Of a stretch of DNA of 64,000 nucleotides, positions 60,751 to 64,000 are shown piece by piece. Each line of letters starts with the position of its first letter. The first letter of the stretch is position 1. The stretch comes from Fuscovulum ytuae. GTDB taxonomy: Bacteria > Pseudomonadota > Alphaproteobacteria > Rhodobacterales > Rhodobacteraceae. The notes beneath the pieces are model-generated. The model saw only the letters and a program-made list of their open reading frames with translations, searched no databases and was not told the origin of the DNA. The stretch spans positions 248,001-312,000 of the forward strand of contig NZ_CP124535.1 in NCBI RefSeq assembly GCF_029953595.1, given 5' to 3'. Both the position numbers and the translations under genes were made by a program.

Positions 60751-62006
60751 GCTTGAAGATCACCACGCTTCCAAACGGCCTGCGCATCGTGACCGAAGAC
60801 ATGCCGGGCCTCCTCTCGGCCTCGGCGGGCATCTGGGTCACGGCGGGCGGGAGGCACGAACGCGCCGAACAGAACGGCATTGCCCATTTCCTTGAACATA
60901 TGGCCTTCAAGGGCACCGAGAAGCGCACCTCCCTCCGCATCGCCGAGGAAATCGAAGATGTGGGCGGCTATATCAACGCCTATACCAGCCGCGAGATGAC
61001 GGCCTATTACGCCCGCATCCTGTCGCCCGATGTGGGGCTTGCGCTGGACGTGATCTCTGACATCGTGCTGAACCCCGTGTTCAACGCCGATGACATCGAA
61101 ACCGAACGTCATGTCATCCTTCAGGAAATCGGGCAGGCGCTGGATACGCCAGATGACATCATCTTCGACTGGTTGCAGGAAGTCAGCTACCCCGACCAAC
61201 CCTTCGGCCGCACCATCCTTGGCCCCGCCGAACGGGTGCAGGCCTTCGGGCGCGATGACCTGCGCGCCTTCGTGGGCGAACATTACGGCCCCGACCAGAT
61301 GATCCTTGCCGCGGCAGGCGGCGTGGACCATGACGCCATCGTGGCGCAGGCCGAGGCAACGTTTGGCCATCTGAAACCCGTGGGCAATGCCCGCATCCAC
61401 CCCGCCCGTTTTGCCGGCGGCGAACGGCGCGAAATCAAGGACCTTGAACAGGTCCATGTGGCGCTGGCCTTCGAAGGGCCGGGCTATCGCTCGCCCGATG
61501 TCTATGCCGCGCAGGTCTATGCCACCGCGATGGGTGGTGGCATGTCCTCGCGCCTCTTCCAGAAAATCCGCGAAGAACGCGGCCTCTGCTATTCCATCTT
61601 CGCCCAGTCGGGCGCTTATGAAGATACAGGTCAGATCACCGTCTATGCTGGCACGTCCGAGGAAGAGATCGGCGATCTCATCGGCCTGACCATGGACGAA
61701 CTCAAACGCGCCGCCGACGACATGTCCGAAGCCGAGGTGAACCGCGCCCGCGCCCAGCTTAAGGCAGGCCTCCTGATGGGGCTGGAAAGCCCCTCCAGCC
61801 GCGCCGAACGCAATGCCCGCCTGCTGGCGATCTGGGGCCGCGTGCCGGGAGTGGAAGAAACCGTCGCCAAGATCGACGCCGTCTCGGTCGCCGACGTGCG
61901 CGCCTATGCCGAAGGATTGGTCGGTGCCAAGGCCGCCATGGCGCTCTATGGCCCTGTCGATGACGCCCCCGATCTGGAGGCAGTCAAGGCAAGGCTCGCC
62001 GCGTGA
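60747..62006 (+). CDS. M16 family zinc peptidase (processing-peptidase-like)
   Basis: 419 residues. The inverted zinc motif HxxEH is in IAHFLEHMAFKGT (about residues 48-60), with the third ligand Glu in ETERHVILQEI (about 131). The C-terminal half has MGGGMSSRLFQKIREERGLCYSIFA, the R-Y pair that binds substrate. Homologous to the mitochondrial processing peptidase beta subunit. The start is a TTG at 60747 overlapping thrC (TTGA), with AAAGGA before it. Confidence 0.9.
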   Translation: MSLKITTLPNGLRIVTEDMPGLLSASAGIWVTAGGRHERAEQNGIAHFLEHMAFKGTEKRTSLRIAEEIEDVGGYINAYTSREMTAYYARILSPDVGLALDVISDIVLNPVFNADDIETERHVILQEIGQALDTPDDIIFDWLQEVSYPDQPFGRTILGPAERVQAFGRDDLRAFVGEHYGPDQMILAAAGGVDHDAIVAQAEATFGHLKPVGNARIHPARFAGGERREIKDLEQVHVALAFEGPGYRSPDVYAAQVYATAMGGGMSSRLFQKIREERGLCYSIFAQSGAYEDTGQITVYAGTSEEEIGDLIGLTMDELKRAADDMSEAEVNRARAQLKAGLLMGLESPSSRAERNARLLAIWGRVPGVEETVAKIDAVSVADVRAYAEGLVGAKAAMALYGPVDDAPDLEAVKARLAA

Positions 62007-62590
62007 TGCTGACCTTCCGCCGCAAGGTTCGGATCGAGACCGAGCGGTTGACGCTGCGCCTGCCGCAACATGCCGATTGGAAGGCATGGGCGGCGCTGCG
62101 CGAAGAAAGCGCCACCTTCCTCACGCCATGGGAACCGGTCTGGGCGGGTGACCACCTCACCCGCCGCGCCTTTACCAACCGCGTCTACTGGGCCGCCCGC
62201 GCCGAGGGGCAGGGGACGGCGTTGCCCCTCCTGCTGATCCGTCGCGAAGATCAGGCGCTATTGGGGGCCATCACGCTTGACAATATCCGCCGGGGTCCGG
62301 CGCAATCCGGCACGCTCGGCTATTGGATCGGCGAACGCTTCTCGCGTCGCGGCTATATGCGCGAGGCGATCCTGTCGGTCACCCATCACGCCTTCACCAG
62401 CCTCGACCTCAGCCGGATCGAAGCCGCCTGCCTGCCGGAGAACGCGGCCTCTCGCGGTGTCTTGGAAAAATGCGGATTCAAATATGAAGGCGTGGCGCAA
62501 AGCTATCTGCAAATCGCAGGCCGCTGGCGCAATCATGTGCTTTATGCCGCCCTACGCACCGATCGGCGCGGGCGCACGGATGTTGGCTGA
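62006..62590 (+). CDS. RimJ/RimL-type ribosomal-protein N-acetyltransferase
   Basis: 194 residues: IETERLTLRLPQHADWKAWAALREES at the start, then LPLLLIRREDQALLGAITLDNIRRG, the acetyl-CoA loop FSRRGYMREAILSV (Q/R-x2-G-x-A/M) and SLDLSRIEAACLPENAASRGVLEKCGFKYEGV (about residues 131-162), the C-terminal GNAT signature. Family members acetylate the N terminus of S5 or L12. Starts at ATG 62006 (TGATG) or GTG 62003. Confidence 0.85.
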   Translation: MLTFRRKVRIETERLTLRLPQHADWKAWAALREESATFLTPWEPVWAGDHLTRRAFTNRVYWAARAEGQGTALPLLLIRREDQALLGAITLDNIRRGPAQSGTLGYWIGERFSRRGYMREAILSVTHHAFTSLDLSRIEAACLPENAASRGVLEKCGFKYEGVAQSYLQIAGRWRNHVLYAALRTDRRGRTDVG

Positions 62591-62699
62591 TTCCGCCCTC
62601 CGATGACGCAACCGTGAACGGCGCATGCCTTTGCCCTGTGCCACCCTGCTGCATCTTGCCATGGGACAGCCAGCACAGGGCCAGCACTGGGGACGCGAC

Positions 62700-63521
62700 A
62701 TGCCGCCATTTCTGCCGATCATGACTGCCATCGCCCTTCTCGCCGCAGGCGCGGCCTCCGCGCAGGACCGCATCCCCTCCAACTGCTTCGCCCTTGCCCA
62801 GAACATTCCGGTCGAAAAGATCTGGCGCGCCTCCATCGGCACGCCCATTGACCGCGCCCATGTGCGCATCCGCTTTCTTCACCACGCCTCCTTCGCGATC
62901 GAGGCTGAAGGGGGCACCCTTGCGGTGACGGACTATACAGGCTTCATCGGCAACCCGGATGTCGTGCCGGATGTGGTCACGATGAACAACGCCCACTCCA
63001 CGCATTGGACATCGAACCCCGACCCGCGCATCCCCCATGTCCTGCCCGGCTGGCCGCAGGACGGCAAACCCGCCTTCCACGAGCTTGACCTCGGCTCCAT
63101 GCTCATTCGCAACGTCACCACCGACACGCGCGGCCCCTTTGGCGAAGGGGCGCGCGCCGACGGCAATTCCATCTTCGTGTTTGAAGCGGGCGGATTGTGC
63201 ATCGGCCATCTCGGCCACCTCCACCAGATCCCCGACGACGCGCAATACGCCTCTATCGGGCGACTTGATGTGGTGATGGTCCCCGTGGATGGCGGCTACA
63301 CCATGTCAACCGAGGCGATGGCCGAGGTCGTCTCGCGCCTCCGCGCCTCCATCGTGATCCCGATGCACTGGTTTTCCGGCGCGTCGCTGGTGACCTTCCT
63401 CGACGAGATGGAAGGGAAGTTCCAAGTGGTCGAGGTGGGCGGCCCGGATCTTGAACTGTCGCTACAAGACCTGCCCGGCAGCCCCACGATCATGGTGCTG
63501 GAGCCGGAATTCATCCCCTGA
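62700..63521 (+). CDS. Secreted MBL-fold metallohydrolase-like protein
   Basis: 273 residues: a signal peptide (PIMTAIALLAAGAASAQ) then a metallo-beta-lactamase fold of the UlaG-like type. FLHHASFAIEAEGGTLAVTDYTGF, MNNAHSTHWTSNPDP, GLCIGHLGHLHQIPDD, VPVDGGYTMSTEAMAEVV and IPMHWFSG place candidate metal ligands (His in NAHSTH, GHLGH, PMHW). The classic H-x-H-x-D-H is incomplete, so the activity is uncertain. ATG at 62700 follows GGGGAC. Confidence 0.82.
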   Translation: MPPFLPIMTAIALLAAGAASAQDRIPSNCFALAQNIPVEKIWRASIGTPIDRAHVRIRFLHHASFAIEAEGGTLAVTDYTGFIGNPDVVPDVVTMNNAHSTHWTSNPDPRIPHVLPGWPQDGKPAFHELDLGSMLIRNVTTDTRGPFGEGARADGNSIFVFEAGGLCIGHLGHLHQIPDDAQYASIGRLDVVMVPVDGGYTMSTEAMAEVVSRLRASIVIPMHWFSGASLVTFLDEMEGKFQVVEVGGPDLELSLQDLPGSPTIMVLEPEFIP

Positions 63522-63581
63522 CCGAGGCGGGTCTTTTCGTCCCAAGCCGCGCGGGCTAGGTAGGGCGCAAAGAGGTGCCCC

Positions 63582-64000
63582 ATGCTCAACCCCGCCGATG
63601 CCGCCTTTGCAGAAACCCTCGCGTCGCGACTGCCCGAAGGCACTCTGCGCGCGCCCGATGCCGCCCATCTGGAAGAACCGCGCGGCCGCTGGCAGGGCCA
63701 TGGGGGCATCCTCGCCCTCCCGCGCAGCACAGCCGAAGTGCAGACCATCGTCCAGATCTGCGCCGCCGCGCGGGTGGGGATCGTGCCATGGGGCGGCGGG
63801 ACGGGCCTTGTCGGTGGGCAGATCATGCCCCAAGGCCCCGCCCCGGTGATCCTGTCCTTGGAACGCATGCAGGCCCTGCGCGGCCTCTGGCCAGATGAGA
63901 ATGCGCTGATCGTCGAGGCGGGCATGACCCTCGCCGGGGTCCAACAGGCCGCCGACGCAGCCGGGCGCATGTTCCCGCTCTCACTTGCCAGCGAAGGCTC
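63582..64000 (+). CDS. FAD-binding oxidoreductase (GlcD/D-2-hydroxyglutarate dehydrogenase type), 3' part outside window
   Basis: 139 residues seen from ATG 63582 to the window edge. VPWGGGTGLVGGQIMP is the PCMH-type FAD pyrophosphate loop (GGGTGLVGG), preceded by PRSTAEVQTIVQICAAARVGI and followed by LSLERMQALRGLWPDENALIVEAGMTLAGVQQAA. Such enzymes oxidise D-2-hydroxyacids (D-lactate, glycolate, D-2-hydroxyglutarate). The substrate domain is not included. Confidence 0.85.
   Translation, partial: MLNPADAAFAETLASRLPEGTLRAPDAAHLEEPRGRWQGHGGILALPRSTAEVQTIVQICAAARVGIVPWGGGTGLVGGQIMPQGPAPVILSLERMQALRGLWPDENALIVEAGMTLAGVQQAADAAGRMFPLSLASEG

Noticed and set aside
60333-62087. A 584-codon open frame on the minus strand
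   Set aside because: It is antisense to thrC and the M16 peptidase, both of which have clear catalytic motifs.

Overview
The window reads as chromosomal DNA of a Rhodobacterales alphaproteobacterium (Rhodobacter/Paracoccus relatives; I cannot fix the genus). The support is high GC with GTG and TTG starts, an alphaproteobacterial tRNA-His without G-1, a GTTC-N7-GTTC SOS box before mmcB, a ribB fused to a cysteine-less GTP cyclohydrolase II-like domain, the cox order coxB-ctaB-small ORF-ctaG-ctaE-SURF1-thrC-M16 peptidase, and lolC/E-lolD near proS. There is no phage, IS element or CRISPR array. The first gene (peptidoglycan-binding protein) and the last (FAD-linked oxidase) are cut by the window edges.

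Layout. 0-12 kb: MTA phosphorylase, a DMSP-lyase-like cupin, a flavin reductase, an acetyltransferase, EcsC, an operon of TerB/J-domain protein, EEP-family hydrolase and small exported protein, then ppk1-ppx with a VOC and a GNAT gene. 12-20.5 kb: cytochrome c, lipoprotein-export ABC transporter, haemolysin III protein, proS, a DedA pair, fasciclin protein, and AI-2E transporter overlapping the replication regulator hdaA. 20.5-22.0 kb: the one clearly accessory spot, a HigBA-type toxin-antitoxin module with a promoter buried in tandem palindromes, a G-tract cluster and an AT-rich HEPN-like gene placed just after parE. 22-37.6 kb: parE, epimerase, GST, ppk2 (with an FNR-like site), DUF1007/NicO metal transport, a MATE pump, aspartate aminotransferase, XRE regulator-sdhE, a MarR regulator, and a kpsC/wza/kpsS-like surface polysaccharide cluster.

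37.7-41.2 kb: riboflavin synthase, an unknown coupled gene, a block of four palindromes, ribB, ribH and nusB, which supply flavin and the antitermination factor NusB. 41.3-47.1 kb: two tandem paralogous small membrane proteins, SOS-linked mmcB, tRNA-His, a lytic transglycosylase, three TadG/TadE-type genes with no Tad secretion genes alongside, and tRNA-Glu. 47.3-51 kb: 5-oxoprolinase pxpABC followed by a MOFRL glycerate kinase behind a palindromic operator-like site. 51-64 kb: Tex, TldD, the cytochrome c oxidase subunit II/III and assembly cluster, threonine synthase, M16 peptidase, RimJ-type acetyltransferase, a secreted MBL-fold protein and the partial oxidase.

Most genes are housekeeping. 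The points most worth following are the HEPN-like gene with its neighbouring toxin-antitoxin module, the palindrome block before ribB, a dispersed 22-bp palindrome found three times at gene ends, and regulatory sites predicted before mmcB, ppk2 and the glycerate kinase. Starts were moved to the codon best supported by a ribosome-binding site, overlap or family length, as stated per gene.
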